Source: CAVSRC01 sp963732845 (GTDB taxonomy: Bacteria > Pseudomonadota > Alphaproteobacteria > Rhizobiales > Kaistiaceae). From it: a stretch of 64,000 bases of DNA. This document shows, piece after piece, positions 8,881 to 17,942 of this stretch. Under the pieces are notes generated by a model. It was given only the letters and a program-made list of their open reading frames with translations. It ran no database searches and had not been told where the DNA came from. Position 1 is the first letter of the stretch. Each line of letters begins with the position of its first letter. The stretch covers positions 305,237-369,236 of the forward strand of contig CAVTBE010000011.1 in assembly GCA_963732845.1 (NCBI GenBank), in the 5' to 3' direction. The position numbers and the translations under genes are program-made.

Positions 8881-9843
8881 TCAGGTCGTCCTCTGCAAGC
8901 TGAACGAACCAACGAGCGAACGCTGCATGACGATGAACAGGAACAGCAGCACGCCGCTGGTGATCATGATCCACGCGCCGTTGAGCGAGCCATTGAACAC
9001 GATCAATGTCGCGATCAGCCCGAGGATCATGCCGCCGAACAGTGTGCCGGCAACCATGCCTACGCCACCGGTCAGCAAGGTTCCGCCGAGCACGACGGAG
9101 GCGATGGCATTGAGCTCGTTGCCGGTGCCGGCCAGCGGATAGCCAGAGGAGGTGTAGAGGGCGTAGATGACGCCGCCGAGCGCGCTGTAGAAGCCGCCGA
9201 GCGCGTAGATCATGACCGTTGTCTTGCGGATCGGCACGCCCATGAGGATCGCGGAGGTGCGGTCGCCGCCGATGGCATAGACGTTGGTGCCGAAGCGCGT
9301 GAAGTGGGCGATCACGATTGCCGCGACGAGGACCACGAGCATCACGATGGCCGAACTGGCGAGAAAGCCGCCGTCCGGCAGGGGGATGTTCCAACCGGCG
9401 AACTGGCTGACGAAGGGGTTCCGGATCGGAATCGAATCGAGCGTCACCATGAAGCAGGCGCCACGCAGCATGAACAGGCCGGCGAGCGTGATGATGAAGG
9501 GCTGAATCTCGCAGAAATCGATGATGAAGCCCTGGAAGGCGCCGAACATGATGCCGAAGGCCAAGAGCAGCAAGGCGGATGCGAGCGGGTGCCAGCCCAT
9601 GGTGTCGAGGCTCGCCATGACAACGCCGACGAAGCCGATCATCGATCCGATCGACAGGTCGATGCCGCCGGAAATGATGACGAAGGTGGTGCCGATCGCC
9701 GCGGTGATGATGAAGGCGTTGTCGGCGAGGATGTGGCCGATCACCAGAAACGAGAAGAAGTACGGATAGAGGATACCGCCGATGATGAACAGCGCGGCGA
9801 AGACGACGATCGTCGCAGCCAGCGGCAGATAGCGCTCCTTCAT
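8881..9843 (-). CDS. yjfF: Sugar ABC transporter permease YjfF
   Basis: 320 aa inner-membrane permease of the RbsC/BPD_transp_2 family, with about eight to ten hydrophobic segments and the conserved ISGGIDLSIGSMIGF motif at about 57-71. In E. coli, YjfF with YtfT forms the heteromeric channel of the galactofuranose importer. ATG 9841-9843 overlaps the stop of ytfT (ATGA) and has GGAGGAAATC upstream. Transport of galactofuranose, arabinose or galactose fits the araA/araD/galK neighbours; the substrate is inferred. Confidence 0.88.
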   Translation of the reverse strand: MKERYLPLAATIVVFAALFIIGGILYPYFFSFLVIGHILADNAFIITAAIGTTFVIISGGIDLSIGSMIGFVGVVMASLDTMGWHPLASALLLLAFGIMFGAFQGFIIDFCEIQPFIITLAGLFMLRGACFMVTLDSIPIRNPFVSQFAGWNIPLPDGGFLASSAIVMLVVLVAAIVIAHFTRFGTNVYAIGGDRTSAILMGVPIRKTTVMIYALGGFYSALGGVIYALYTSSGYPLAGTGNELNAIASVVLGGTLLTGGVGMVAGTLFGGMILGLIATLIVFNGSLNGAWIMITSGVLLFLFIVMQRSLVGSFSLQRTT

Positions 9844-10892
9844 GATTTCCTCCGGCGGAACAGCAGGATCACGGCGGTGCGGAAGTTGTTCGACTGCAGC
9901 AGTAGAACGAACAGGACGACGACCGCCTTGACCAGCAAGTTGTATTCGGGCGGAAGGCCACTCATCAGGATCGAAGTGACTAGCGCCTGGATGATGAGGA
10001 CGCCGATCAGCGTCATGCCGAGATAGATGCGGCCGCCGGCCAGCGATCCGCCGCCGATGACCACCGCCAGGATGGCGTCCAGCTCGCTGAACAGGGCGAC
10101 GCTGACAGGGTCCGAAGTGTGGGTGTCGGCCGTCATGATGACGCCGGCGATGGCCGCACAGAAGCCAGAGATCAGATAGGCGGAGAATTTGACCATGCGC
10201 GAATTGATGCCGGCGAGATCGGCGGCAGCGGAATTGGCGCCCACTGTCTCCAGGAGCAGGCCGAGCGCCGTGCGGCGGATCAGCAGCCACAGGAGGATGA
10301 AGATCACCACACCGACATAGAGCCGGGTGGGGATGAGGCCGATGCTGCCGGTGCTCAGTCCCTGAAGCAGCGGGCTCTGGAAGCTCGGATCGGTGCCGCC
10401 ATAGATGAGGTTGATCATCAGGCCGATGCCGCGGCCGGAAACCATGAGGATCAACGTCGCGATGATTGGCTGGATGTCGAGCACCGCCACCAGGAAGCCG
10501 TTCCACAGGCCGCACAACAGGCCGACGCCGATCGCGATCAGCAGGATGACGATGTGAGGATCGCCTTCGTGCATGCGCCAGGCGATGGTGGCACCCACCA
10601 CCGCGATGATCGAGCCGACCGACAGATCGATGCCCTTGGTGCCGATCACGACGGCCATGCCGAGCGCGAGCATCGCCGGCGGCATGCCGCGATAGACGAC
10701 GTCGATGAGGCTGCCGAACAGGCGGCCCTGGACAATGCGGATTGAGAAGAAGTCCGGCGAGATGATGCCGTCGATGATCAGGATCACCAAGAGAGCGGCC
10801 AGCGGCCAGACGGCGCGGTGACCGAGGACGGTGCGCAGGCGCACGCCAAAGGTTTTTGTGCCCGCCACAGCGGTGGACTGTTCAGTAATCAT
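9840..10892 (-). CDS. ytfT: Sugar ABC transporter permease YtfT
   Basis: 350 aa partner permease of YjfF. It has a cytoplasmic N terminus of about 30 residues, then hydrophobic helices with the family motif GTKGIDLSVGSIIAV. Both ends overlap neighbours: ATG overlaps the ytfR stop (10889-10891) and its stop overlaps the yjfF ATG, so stoichiometric coupled translation is likely. Confidence 0.88.
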   Translation of the reverse strand: MITEQSTAVAGTKTFGVRLRTVLGHRAVWPLAALLVILIIDGIISPDFFSIRIVQGRLFGSLIDVVYRGMPPAMLALGMAVVIGTKGIDLSVGSIIAVVGATIAWRMHEGDPHIVILLIAIGVGLLCGLWNGFLVAVLDIQPIIATLILMVSGRGIGLMINLIYGGTDPSFQSPLLQGLSTGSIGLIPTRLYVGVVIFILLWLLIRRTALGLLLETVGANSAAADLAGINSRMVKFSAYLISGFCAAIAGVIMTADTHTSDPVSVALFSELDAILAVVIGGGSLAGGRIYLGMTLIGVLIIQALVTSILMSGLPPEYNLLVKAVVVLFVLLLQSNNFRTAVILLFRRRKS

Positions 10893-12394
10893 CCGGCTGC
10901 AATCGTGTGAATGATGTTTTCGCGGGTGATGTCGTCACCGACCATCTCACCAATCTTCTTACGGTCGCGCAGCACCGCGACACGGTCGCTGACGGCCACC
11001 AGTTCATCGAATTCGGACGAGGCGACCAGTAGCGCCAAGCCTTCGTTGCACAGCCGGCAAATCAGCGCGACGATTTCGGCGTGGGCGCCGACATCGATGC
11101 CGCGCGTCGGCTCGTCGAGGATCAGGATCGTCGGCTGCGATGCCAGAGAGCGCGCCAGCACCACTTTCTGTTGATTGCCGCCGGAAAGCTGGTTGACCGG
11201 CTTTTCCGCGTCCGGCGTGGCGATATTGAGCGCCTTGATCATGTCGTCGGCCAGCTTGCGCTGCTGCTCCTGCGACAGCAGGTTGAACCAGCCGCGCTTG
11301 AGCTGCAGGCCGAGCATGATGTTCTCACGCACACTGAGCTCGCCGACCAAGCCCTCGGCCTTGCGGTCCTCGGGACAGAAAGCGACGCCATTGTGCAACG
11401 CCTGGCGTGTCGAGTTGTGGGCGACGTGATGACCGCGGATCGTCAAGGTCCCCGAATCGGCGCGGATCGCTCCGAATATGAGCTTGGTGGTTTCCGTGCG
11501 GCCGGAACCCAGCAGGCCGGCTAGGCCAACAACCTCACCGGGACGCAAGGTCATGTCGAAAGGTTCCATGGTCCGCCGGCGTCCGAGGCCCTCGGCCACC
11601 AGAACCGGTTCTGCCGATGCCGTGCCCGCGCCGCCTTCGCGCCGCGCCTCGACCTCTTCGAGCTCGCGGCCGATCATCATCGAGATCAGCTTCACCTGGG
11701 GCAGTTCGGCCGTCAGCGCCTCGCCGACCAGTCGGCCGTTGCGTAGCACCGATATGCGGTCGGAGATCTCGTAGACCTGGTCGATAAAGTGGGTGATGAA
11801 GACGATGGCCATGCCCTGCGACTTCAGGTCACGCACGATCTGGAAAAGCAGTTTGGTCTCGGCCGCGTCGAGGCTGGCCGTGGGCTCGTCGAGCACGAGC
11901 ACGCGCGTATCCGCCTCGAGGGCGCGCGCGATGGCGATCAGTTGCTGGACGGCCACCGAATAGGAGCCGAGAGGCTTTTCGACATCGATGTCGAGATTGA
12001 GGCGCTTCAGGCGCTGGCGGGCCACTTCGCGCGACCTGCGCCAGGAAATGACGCCCATGCTGCGCGACTGGCGCTCGAGCGTCAGGTTCTTGGTGACCGA
12101 CAAGGTCGGGATCAGGTTGACTTCCTGATAGACGGTGCTGATGCCGAGCGCCTGCGCATCGGCCGTGGTGTGGATGTGAACCGGCTTGCCGTCGAGGCGA
12201 ATCTCGCCTTCGTCAGCGTTGAGCGCGCCGGTCAGAACCTTGATCAGGGTGGATTTGCCGGCGCCGTTTTCGCCGAGCAGGGCATGCACCTCGCCAGCGT
12301 TCAGCTTCAGGTCGACTTTCTCAAGTGCCCGGACACCCGGAAAAGCCTTCGAGATGCTGAGCATCTCGACCCGCGCAGTACCGTTCTCAGTCAC
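10889..12394 (-). CDS. ytfR: Sugar ABC transporter ATP-binding protein YtfR (two ABC domains)
   Basis: 501 aa, the normal size for a duplicated RbsA-type ATPase. The first domain has LLGENGAGKSTL and the Walker B VLVLDEPTA; the second has a degenerate Walker A (GLLGSGRTE), signature LSGGNQQKV and ILILDEPTRGIDVG, the usual asymmetry of this family. The start is GTG at 12392-12394 without a strong ribosome site. It lies 131 bases after ytfQ; that gap holds an imperfect hairpin (12453-12496) which may reduce ATPase expression relative to the binding protein. Confidence 0.9.
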   Translation of the reverse strand: MTENGTARVEMLSISKAFPGVRALEKVDLKLNAGEVHALLGENGAGKSTLIKVLTGALNADEGEIRLDGKPVHIHTTADAQALGISTVYQEVNLIPTLSVTKNLTLERQSRSMGVISWRRSREVARQRLKRLNLDIDVEKPLGSYSVAVQQLIAIARALEADTRVLVLDEPTASLDAAETKLLFQIVRDLKSQGMAIVFITHFIDQVYEISDRISVLRNGRLVGEALTAELPQVKLISMMIGRELEEVEARREGGAGTASAEPVLVAEGLGRRRTMEPFDMTLRPGEVVGLAGLLGSGRTETTKLIFGAIRADSGTLTIRGHHVAHNSTRQALHNGVAFCPEDRKAEGLVGELSVRENIMLGLQLKRGWFNLLSQEQQRKLADDMIKALNIATPDAEKPVNQLSGGNQQKVVLARSLASQPTILILDEPTRGIDVGAHAEIVALICRLCNEGLALLVASSEFDELVAVSDRVAVLRDRKKIGEMVGDDITRENIIHTIAAG

Positions 12395-12452
12395 AACCGC
12401 CCGTCCCGTTCAGTTGTCCCGTGCCAGCTTACCACACTAGCCGGTTCGCGAA

Positions 12453-12496
12453 GAAAGCGGCGCCTCGCCAAGATTCCGAGGCCAGGCACCGCTTTC
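12453..12496 (-). other. Imperfect stem-loop between ytfQ and ytfR
   Basis: Arms GAAAGCGG (12453-12460) and CCGCTTTC (12489-12496) pair perfectly, with an inner GCCTCG/CGAGGC pairing. There is no run of T after it on the minus strand, so a partial terminator or an mRNA-end stabiliser for ytfQ is more likely than a full stop. Confidence 0.5.
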
Positions 12497-12525
12497 CGTG
12501 TCGCTACTCTAGGTTCGGTTCGACC

Positions 12526-13455
12526 CTAGTAGGCCGGGACAGCCGCGTTGTGCAGATCGGACGGAATCACGATCCACTTCGGCAGATCCGAAGGAGCCTT
12601 CAGGTAGTCGAGCATGACCGGGTAGATGTACTTGCCGATCGCCGAACGAAGCTCGACCGACGCATTGGCGTCGCCCGCGGCCAGGGCCTTCTTCATGGCC
12701 GGCACGTAGTCAACCGAAACCATCAGAACGTCCTTACCGGGCTTCAAGCCGGCTTCCTTCATGGCCTGAATGGCGCCGAGCTGCATGTTGTCGTTATGAG
12801 CAAACGACGCGCAGATGTCCTTCAGGTTGTCGGTCGACTTGATGAAGGCTTCCATGACCTTCTTGCCGCCCTCAGTGGTGAAGTCGCCGCTCTGGGTCTT
12901 GACGATCTTCATGCCGGGGAACTGCGAGATAACGGCCTCGAAGCCCTTCTTGCGCTCGATCGCCGGAGCCGAACCAACGGTGCCCTGCTCTTCGACGATG
13001 TTGCACTGGCCCTTGCTGGCCTGAGCCAGCCACGCACCCGCCAGCTTGCCTTCGAGGTTGAAGTCGGCCGAGATGCGGGTCACGTAGAGCGACTTGTCGG
13101 TTACATCGACGTCGCGGTCAGCCAGGAACACCGGAATCTTGGCGGCCTTGGCTTCTTTCAGCACCTGATCCCAACCGGTGACGACCACCGGGGCGATGAG
13201 GATAGCGTCGACATGCTGGGCGATGAAGGCGCGAACAGCTTTGAGCTGCTCTTCCTGCTTGCCCTGGGCGTCGGCGAACTTGAGATCAATCCCATATTCC
13301 TTCGCCGAATCCTGCATGTCCTTGGAGAACGCGGGGCGCCAGTCGCCCTCATCGCCCACCTGCGAGAAGCCGATGGTGACGGCGAACGCCGACGACCCCA
13401 TGAGCATCATCGCTGTCGCGGCAACAGCGCCGCCAATCCACTTAGCAGTCTGCAT
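12526..13455 (-). CDS. ytfQ: Periplasmic sugar-binding protein YtfQ (galactofuranose/arabinose type)
   Basis: 309 aa with a signal peptide ending near SAFA (about residues 20-25). The mature start VTIGFSQVGDEGDWR is the typical first strand of YtfQ/RbsB-like type I binding proteins, and LADRDVDVTDKSLYVTRI is a recognisable pocket segment. E. coli YtfQ is 318 aa. ATG 13453-13455 has GGGAGGGTTACTT upstream. It is the first gene of the importer run and lies downstream of araA on the same strand. Specificity for galactofuranose versus arabinose or galactose is open. Confidence 0.88.
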   Translation of the reverse strand: MQTAKWIGGAVAATAMMLMGSSAFAVTIGFSQVGDEGDWRPAFSKDMQDSAKEYGIDLKFADAQGKQEEQLKAVRAFIAQHVDAILIAPVVVTGWDQVLKEAKAAKIPVFLADRDVDVTDKSLYVTRISADFNLEGKLAGAWLAQASKGQCNIVEEQGTVGSAPAIERKKGFEAVISQFPGMKIVKTQSGDFTTEGGKKVMEAFIKSTDNLKDICASFAHNDNMQLGAIQAMKEAGLKPGKDVLMVSVDYVPAMKKALAAGDANASVELRSAIGKYIYPVMLDYLKAPSDLPKWIVIPSDLHNAAVPAY

Positions 13456-13513
13456 TAAGTAACCCTCCCGTTCCGATATGGACCGTGTTCTCGGTGGCCG
13501 GCCCTTGGGGTCA

Positions 13514-13539
13514 GGCCGGCGGATTTCTCACCGCCGGCC
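13514..13539 (-). terminator. Strong GC hairpin between araA and ytfQ
   Basis: GGCCGGCGG (13514-13522) and CCGCCGGCC (13531-13539) form a perfect 9-bp stem, 65 bases past the araA stop. It lacks a T tract, so it may be an araA transcript end or part of the ytfQ leader; termination is not proven. Confidence 0.4.
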
Positions 13540-13603
13540 CCGACCACCGCATTTCTCATATCATCTTACTAATCAGCCAGACAACCCCGTTCCGTCGCTA
13601 TGC

Positions 13604-15166
13604 TTAGCCCCAAGCGGAATCGTTGAGCCTGATCTCGTTGCGGAATTCGCGCAGCCTGGTTTCGCGGTCGATCAGCAGGTATTCGATTCCCGCCATTTCC
13701 GCGAAATCCTCGAGGTGTTCCGGGGTCAGCGCGAGCGAGAACCCGGTGTGGTGGGCGCCGCCGGCGTAGATCCAGGCGGCGGCGCCGACCGCAAGGCTGG
13801 GCTCGGGTTTCCATAGCACCCGGGCCACCGGCAGCCTGGGCAGCTTCTGCAGCGGCGGCACGGCTTTCACCGTGTTGACGATCATGCGGAAGCGGTTGCC
13901 CAAGTCGACGATCGAAGCGTTGACGGCATCGCCGGTAACTGAATCGAAGACCAGCCGCACCGGATCCTCCTTGCCGCCGATGCCGAGAGGGTGCACCTCG
14001 CAAGACGGCTTGCCCTTGGCGATTGTCGGACAAATTTCGAGCATGTGGGCGCCGAGCACCGCCGGGCCGGCCGGATCGAAGTGGTAGGTGTAGTCCTCCA
14101 TGAAGGAGGTGCCGCCTTTCAGGCCGTGCGCCATGACCTTCATGGCGCGGACCAGCGCCGAATGCTTCCAGTCGCCTTCGCCGCCGAAGCCGTAACCGTC
14201 GGCCATCAGCCTCTGGGCGCCGATGCCGGGAAGCTGTTTGATCCCGGTCAGGTTCTCGAAGCTATCGGTAAAGGCGTGGAAGCCGCCGTCGGTGAGGAAG
14301 GCCCTGAGCGCCAGTTCGATGCGCGCCGCATCGCGCAGCGATTCCCGGCGCGCGCCGTTCTTCCGCAGCACCGGCATCATGCTGTAGCTGTCGTCGTATT
14401 CGGCACACAGCCGGTTGATCTCGGCGTCCGACACCTGGTCCTGGAACCTGACCAGATCGCCCATGCCGTAGCCGTTGACCGAGACGCCGAAGACGACCTC
14501 GGCCTCGACCTTGTCACCCTCGGTGACGGCCACCTGACGCATGTTGTCGCCGAGGCGGGCGACCTTCAGCCGCCGCAGCTCGGCAAAGCCGGCGGCGGCG
14601 CGCAGCCAGACGGAGAGCGAATCGGTGACGCCCTTCTCCTTCCAGTGACCGACGATCACCTTACGGGGGAGGCGCAGGCGCGCGCAGATGTGGCCGAACT
14701 CGCGGTCGCCGTGGGCCGACTGGTTGAGGTTCATGAAATCCATGTCGATCGACGACCACGGAATGTCGCGACCGAACTGGGTGTGCAGGTGACAGAGCGG
14801 CTTGGTCAGCCGGGTCAGGCCGCCGATCCACATCTTGGCCGGGCTGAAAGTGTGCATCCATGTCACTACGCCGATGCAGTTGGGCTCGGCGCTGGCCTGG
14901 ACGAGGGTGTCCCTGATCTCGTCCGGGGTCTTGACCACCGGCTTGAAGACAAGCCGGACGGGCAGGCCTGCTTCGTTCAGGCCGGCCACGATCTGGCGCG
15001 CGTCCGCTTCGACCGCGGCAAGCGTTTCCGGCCCGTAGAGGTGCTGACTGCCGGTCACGAACCACGCCTCGAGCGGCGCGAAATCGATAGTTGCGGCAGA
15101 CGGTGTCGCCGCGGAGGCTTTCGCCTGGCGGGGGGAGGCGGGTGTCTTTTTCGGTTGAGTAGGCAT
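13604..15166 (-). CDS. araA: L-arabinose isomerase
   Basis: Converts L-arabinose to L-ribulose. From the chosen start it is 520 aa; E. coli AraA is 500. The family start AWFVTGSQHLYGPETL occurs after about 31 extra residues rich in Pro, Ala and Lys. GFGGEGDWKHSAL and LEICPTIAKGKPSCEVHPLGIGG, with catalytic Glu and His, are intact. An upstream in-frame ATG (15218-15220) is possible, but a promoter (15224-15252) would start transcription at about that point, so ATG 15164-15166 is preferred. It is divergent from araD, sharing a short promoter region. Confidence 0.92.
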   Translation of the reverse strand: MPTQPKKTPASPRQAKASAATPSAATIDFAPLEAWFVTGSQHLYGPETLAAVEADARQIVAGLNEAGLPVRLVFKPVVKTPDEIRDTLVQASAEPNCIGVVTWMHTFSPAKMWIGGLTRLTKPLCHLHTQFGRDIPWSSIDMDFMNLNQSAHGDREFGHICARLRLPRKVIVGHWKEKGVTDSLSVWLRAAAGFAELRRLKVARLGDNMRQVAVTEGDKVEAEVVFGVSVNGYGMGDLVRFQDQVSDAEINRLCAEYDDSYSMMPVLRKNGARRESLRDAARIELALRAFLTDGGFHAFTDSFENLTGIKQLPGIGAQRLMADGYGFGGEGDWKHSALVRAMKVMAHGLKGGTSFMEDYTYHFDPAGPAVLGAHMLEICPTIAKGKPSCEVHPLGIGGKEDPVRLVFDSVTGDAVNASIVDLGNRFRMIVNTVKAVPPLQKLPRLPVARVLWKPEPSLAVGAAAWIYAGGAHHTGFSLALTPEHLEDFAEMAGIEYLLIDRETRLREFRNEIRLNDSAWG

Positions 15167-15219
15167 AGGCTCGCTGTTTGTTTGCGATGCGTTGAAAAGC
15201 ATGCCTTGTGGCCTATTCA

Positions 15220-15228
15220 TGATATAAT
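15220..15228 (+). promoter_or_regulatory. Extended -10 promoter for araD
   Basis: TGATATAAT is a perfect extended -10 (TGnTATAAT) on the plus strand, about 70 bases before the araD start. No good -35 box is visible, as is allowed for extended -10 promoters. Its bases coincide with the -10 box of the opposing araA promoter. Confidence 0.45.
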
Positions 15229-15252
15229 AAGCCTAAAGGGTTTGACCAGCAA
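15224..15252 (-). promoter_or_regulatory. araA promoter
   Basis: On the minus strand TTGCTG (15247-15252) and TATTAT (15224-15229) are 17 bases apart. Transcription would begin near 15217, which argues for the inner araA start codon and a leader of about 50 bases. Confidence 0.5.
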
Positions 15253-15297
15253 ATACCCACCAACCACCATTCACCCAACAAAGACCGATATCCTGCC

Positions 15298-16002
15298 ATG
15301 CTGCTTGCAAAACTGCGCGAAGACGTGATGAAGGCGAACCAGGATCTGGTTCGCGAAGGCGTCGTCAAATTCACCTTTGGCAATGTCAGCGGCATTGCCC
15401 GCGAAGAGGGGCTGGTCGCCATCAAGCCGAGCGGCGTGCCTTATGACGAGCTGACGCCGGCGATGATCGTCGTCACCGACCTCGACGGGCGCGTGGTCGA
15501 CAGCAATCTCAGGCCTTCGTCCGACCTGCCGACACATCTGGAGTTGTACAAGGCGTTTCCCAATATCGGCGGCGTCGCCCACACCCATTCGGAATTTGCC
15601 ACCGCCTGGGCACAGGCGCGGCGGCCGGTGCCATGCCTGGGCACCACCCATGCCGACTACTTCCACGGCCCGGTGCCGGTGACCGACGACATGACGCCGA
15701 CGGAGATCGCCGGAGAGTACGAGAAGGAGACGGGGTTGGTGATCGTGCGCAAGTTCCGCGATCTCGGTCTCGATCCGGATGCGGTTGCAGCCGTGCTGGT
15801 CGCCGGCCACGGCCCCTTCGCCTGGGGCACGGACGCCGACGACGCAGTGCATCACGCGGCCAGTCTGGAATACATCGCGCGCTTGGCGACTCACACCTTC
15901 GCCGTCAACCCCGAGGCGCAGGCGCTGGCGCATGAACTGCACGACAAGCACTTCCTCCGCAAGCACGGTGCTGGCGCCTATTACGGCCAGCCGAAGGGCT
16001 GA
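15298..16002 (+). CDS. araD: L-ribulose-5-phosphate 4-epimerase
   Basis: 234 aa zinc enzyme that converts L-ribulose 5-phosphate to D-xylulose 5-phosphate. Counting from ATG 15298, the residues fall at the E. coli AraD numbers: Asp76, His95 and His97 (HTHS), Asp120, His171 (AGHG) and Tyr229. This agreement supports both the function and the start codon, although no strong ribosome site is visible. It is divergent from araA and is followed by the broken araB. Confidence 0.95.
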   Translation: MLLAKLREDVMKANQDLVREGVVKFTFGNVSGIAREEGLVAIKPSGVPYDELTPAMIVVTDLDGRVVDSNLRPSSDLPTHLELYKAFPNIGGVAHTHSEFATAWAQARRPVPCLGTTHADYFHGPVPVTDDMTPTEIAGEYEKETGLVIVRKFRDLGLDPDAVAAVLVAGHGPFAWGTDADDAVHHAASLEYIARLATHTFAVNPEAQALAHELHDKHFLRKHGAGAYYGQPKG

Positions 16003-16113
16003 ACGGGCAGGACGGCCGCCCGCGACACCGCTTCGCCTTCGCTCTCTGGAAAGAAACTGCTACCGGAGAAGAAGCTGCTACCGAATTAAGGACAAACCGG
16101 AGGAACGACAGCC

Positions 16114-16290
16114 ATGACGATTGTGGCGGGAGTCGATTTGGCACGCTCAGCGTGCGCACCTCGATCGTCGACAGCGAGCGCGGGATGCTGGCATCGGCGG
16201 TCGCCGAGTATCCGCTGCATCGCAAGCGCGGGGACTCGGATTTTGCCACGCAGTCGCATGCCGATCACATGCGGGCGCGGACATCAGGAA
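16114..16290 (+). pseudogene. araB: 5' remnant of L-ribulokinase (araB), frameshifted and truncated
   Basis: GGAGGAACGACAGCC precedes ATG 16114. The first codons give MTIVAGVD; after one missing base near 16138 the next frame reads FGTLSVRTSIVDSERG and then AEYPLHRKRGDSDFATQS, followed by HADHMRA, which is the start of proteobacterial AraB as I remember it. It then runs into unrelated residues and a stop near 16300. About 58 of some 550 codons remain. It sits exactly where araB is expected, after araD. The matching C-terminal remnant seems to lie at 17943-18135, beyond an intact kinase of another subfamily. Identified from memory of the family, not by search. Confidence 0.72.
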
Positions 16291-16307
16291 AAAGGAGTTG
16301 ATGACCG

Positions 16308-17909
16308 ATGACGCAGCAGGGCACCGGCGCGGCCGCGGCAATCGCCGAGGGCCGCACATCGCTGGGAGTTGAGCTCGGGTCCACCAACATCAAGGCGTGC
16401 CTCATCGGGCCGGACCACAAGGTCCTCGCCACGGGCAGTCACGGCTGGGAGAACCAATTCGTCGACCGCCTGTGGACCTACTCCGAAGACGCGATCTGGA
16501 CCGGCCTCCAGGCCGCCGTTGCTAGCCTGATGGCCGATGTCGAACGACGCCACGGCGTGCCTCTCACTCGCATCGGCGCGCTGGGATTCTCGGCGATGAT
16601 GCACGGGTACCTGGCGTTCGACGCGAACGGCACGCTTCTCGTTCCATTCCGCACCTGGCGCAACACCAATACTGAGCGCGCCGCAGCTGAGCTGACCAGG
16701 ACGCTCGGCTTCAACTTCCCGCACAGATGGTCGGCTTCGCACCTGTATCAGGCGGTCATCGACGAGGAGCCGCATGTCGCCGATGTCGACTACATTACGA
16801 CCCTGTCCGGCTATGTGCATTGGCGCTTGACCGGCCGCAAGGTGCTCGGCGTGGGCGACGCGTCGGGCATGTTCCCGATCGACGCGGCCACCCACGACTT
16901 CGATGCGCCGATGTTGGCGCGGTTCGGCGAGATGGTCGCCGCCCGTCAACCGGGCTTTGACGCCACCGCGGTCTTCCCCAAGGTGCTCGTCGCCGGCGAG
17001 GACGCCGGAACGCTCACAGCGGAGGGCGCCGCGCTGCTCGACCCGACCGGCACGCTGCAGCCGGGCGCGCCGGTGTGCCCGCCCGAAGGCGATGCCGGCA
17101 CGGGCATGGTGGCGACCAACGCTGTCGCCCAGCGTACCGGCAACATCAGCGCGGGCACGTCGATCTTCGCGATGGTGGTGCTCGAGAAGCCGCTGACCGC
17201 GGTGCACGAGGAGCTCGACATCGTCACCACGCCGGCGGGCGACCTGGTCGCGATGGTCCACTGCAATAACGGCGCGAGCGAGCTCGGGGCCTGGGCGGGC
17301 GTCTTTACCCAGTTCGCCGCCGCCATCGGGGCCAAGGCCGATGCGAATGCCGTCTTCGGCGCGCTCTTCGCCGCGGCGCTTGAAGGCGAGGCGGACGGCG
17401 GTGGACTACTCGCCTACAACTACCTCGCGGGCGAGCCGATCACGGGTCTGGCCGAGGGACGTCCGCTTGTCGTGCGCACCCCCGGCAGCCGTCTTACCCT
17501 TGCCAACTTCATGCGCACCCAGCTCTACGCCGCCTTCGGCACGCTGAGCCTTGGCATGAACGTGCTGCACGGCGAAGGCGTGAAGCTGGATTCGATGTTT
17601 GCGCATGGCGGCATGTTCAGGACCGCGGGTGTCGCGCAGCGTCTTCTGGCGGCGGCCATCGGCGCGCCTGTGACCGTGGGGGATACTGCGAGCGAGGGCG
17701 GCGCGTGGGGCATTGCCGTGCTCGCCGAGTACCTGCGCACAGGCGCCGGCGTGGGCCTGGGCGACTACCTCGCCGGCCGCGTGTTCGCGGGCGCCGAGCT
17801 CGACGTGGCGGAGCCGGACCCCGCCGATGTCGAGGGCTACGCAAAGTGGCTCGAGCAGTACTCGGCGGGTCTCGCGATCGAGAAGGCGGCGACGGAGGCA
17901 ATCAGCTAA
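16308..17909 (+). CDS. FGGY-family carbohydrate kinase, probably a ribulokinase of the Gram-positive type
   Basis: 533 aa. FGGY_N starts at about 17 (TSLGVELGSTNIKACLIG, phosphate-1 loop) and FGGY_C carries GNISAGTSIFAM and FAHGGMFRT, the adenosine-binding glycine motif; both lobes look complete. The residue pattern (SAMMHGYLAFD, VPFRTWRN, TTLSGYVHWRLTGRKVLGVGDASGM) resembles kinases found beside araD/araA in actinobacteria and clostridia rather than proteobacterial AraB. ATG 16308 lies 10 bases after AAAGGAG; an overlapping ATG at 16301 is in another frame. It is flanked by pieces of the native araB, so it probably replaced it and phosphorylates L-ribulose. D-xylulose or another ketose is possible. 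Confidence 0.85.
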   Translation: MTQQGTGAAAAIAEGRTSLGVELGSTNIKACLIGPDHKVLATGSHGWENQFVDRLWTYSEDAIWTGLQAAVASLMADVERRHGVPLTRIGALGFSAMMHGYLAFDANGTLLVPFRTWRNTNTERAAAELTRTLGFNFPHRWSASHLYQAVIDEEPHVADVDYITTLSGYVHWRLTGRKVLGVGDASGMFPIDAATHDFDAPMLARFGEMVAARQPGFDATAVFPKVLVAGEDAGTLTAEGAALLDPTGTLQPGAPVCPPEGDAGTGMVATNAVAQRTGNISAGTSIFAMVVLEKPLTAVHEELDIVTTPAGDLVAMVHCNNGASELGAWAGVFTQFAAAIGAKADANAVFGALFAAALEGEADGGGLLAYNYLAGEPITGLAEGRPLVVRTPGSRLTLANFMRTQLYAAFGTLSLGMNVLHGEGVKLDSMFAHGGMFRTAGVAQRLLAAAIGAPVTVGDTASEGGAWGIAVLAEYLRTGAGVGLGDYLAGRVFAGAELDVAEPDPADVEGYAKWLEQYSAGLAIEKAATEAIS

Positions 17910-17942
17910 CCGGCGGGCCCCCACCGGACGACGACCCGTGTG

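Noticed and set aside
8761..10026. A 421-codon plus-strand frame rich in Asp, Glu and His
   Set aside because: Composition is the mirror of permease hydrophobic codons; yjfF and ytfT on the other strand explain the region.
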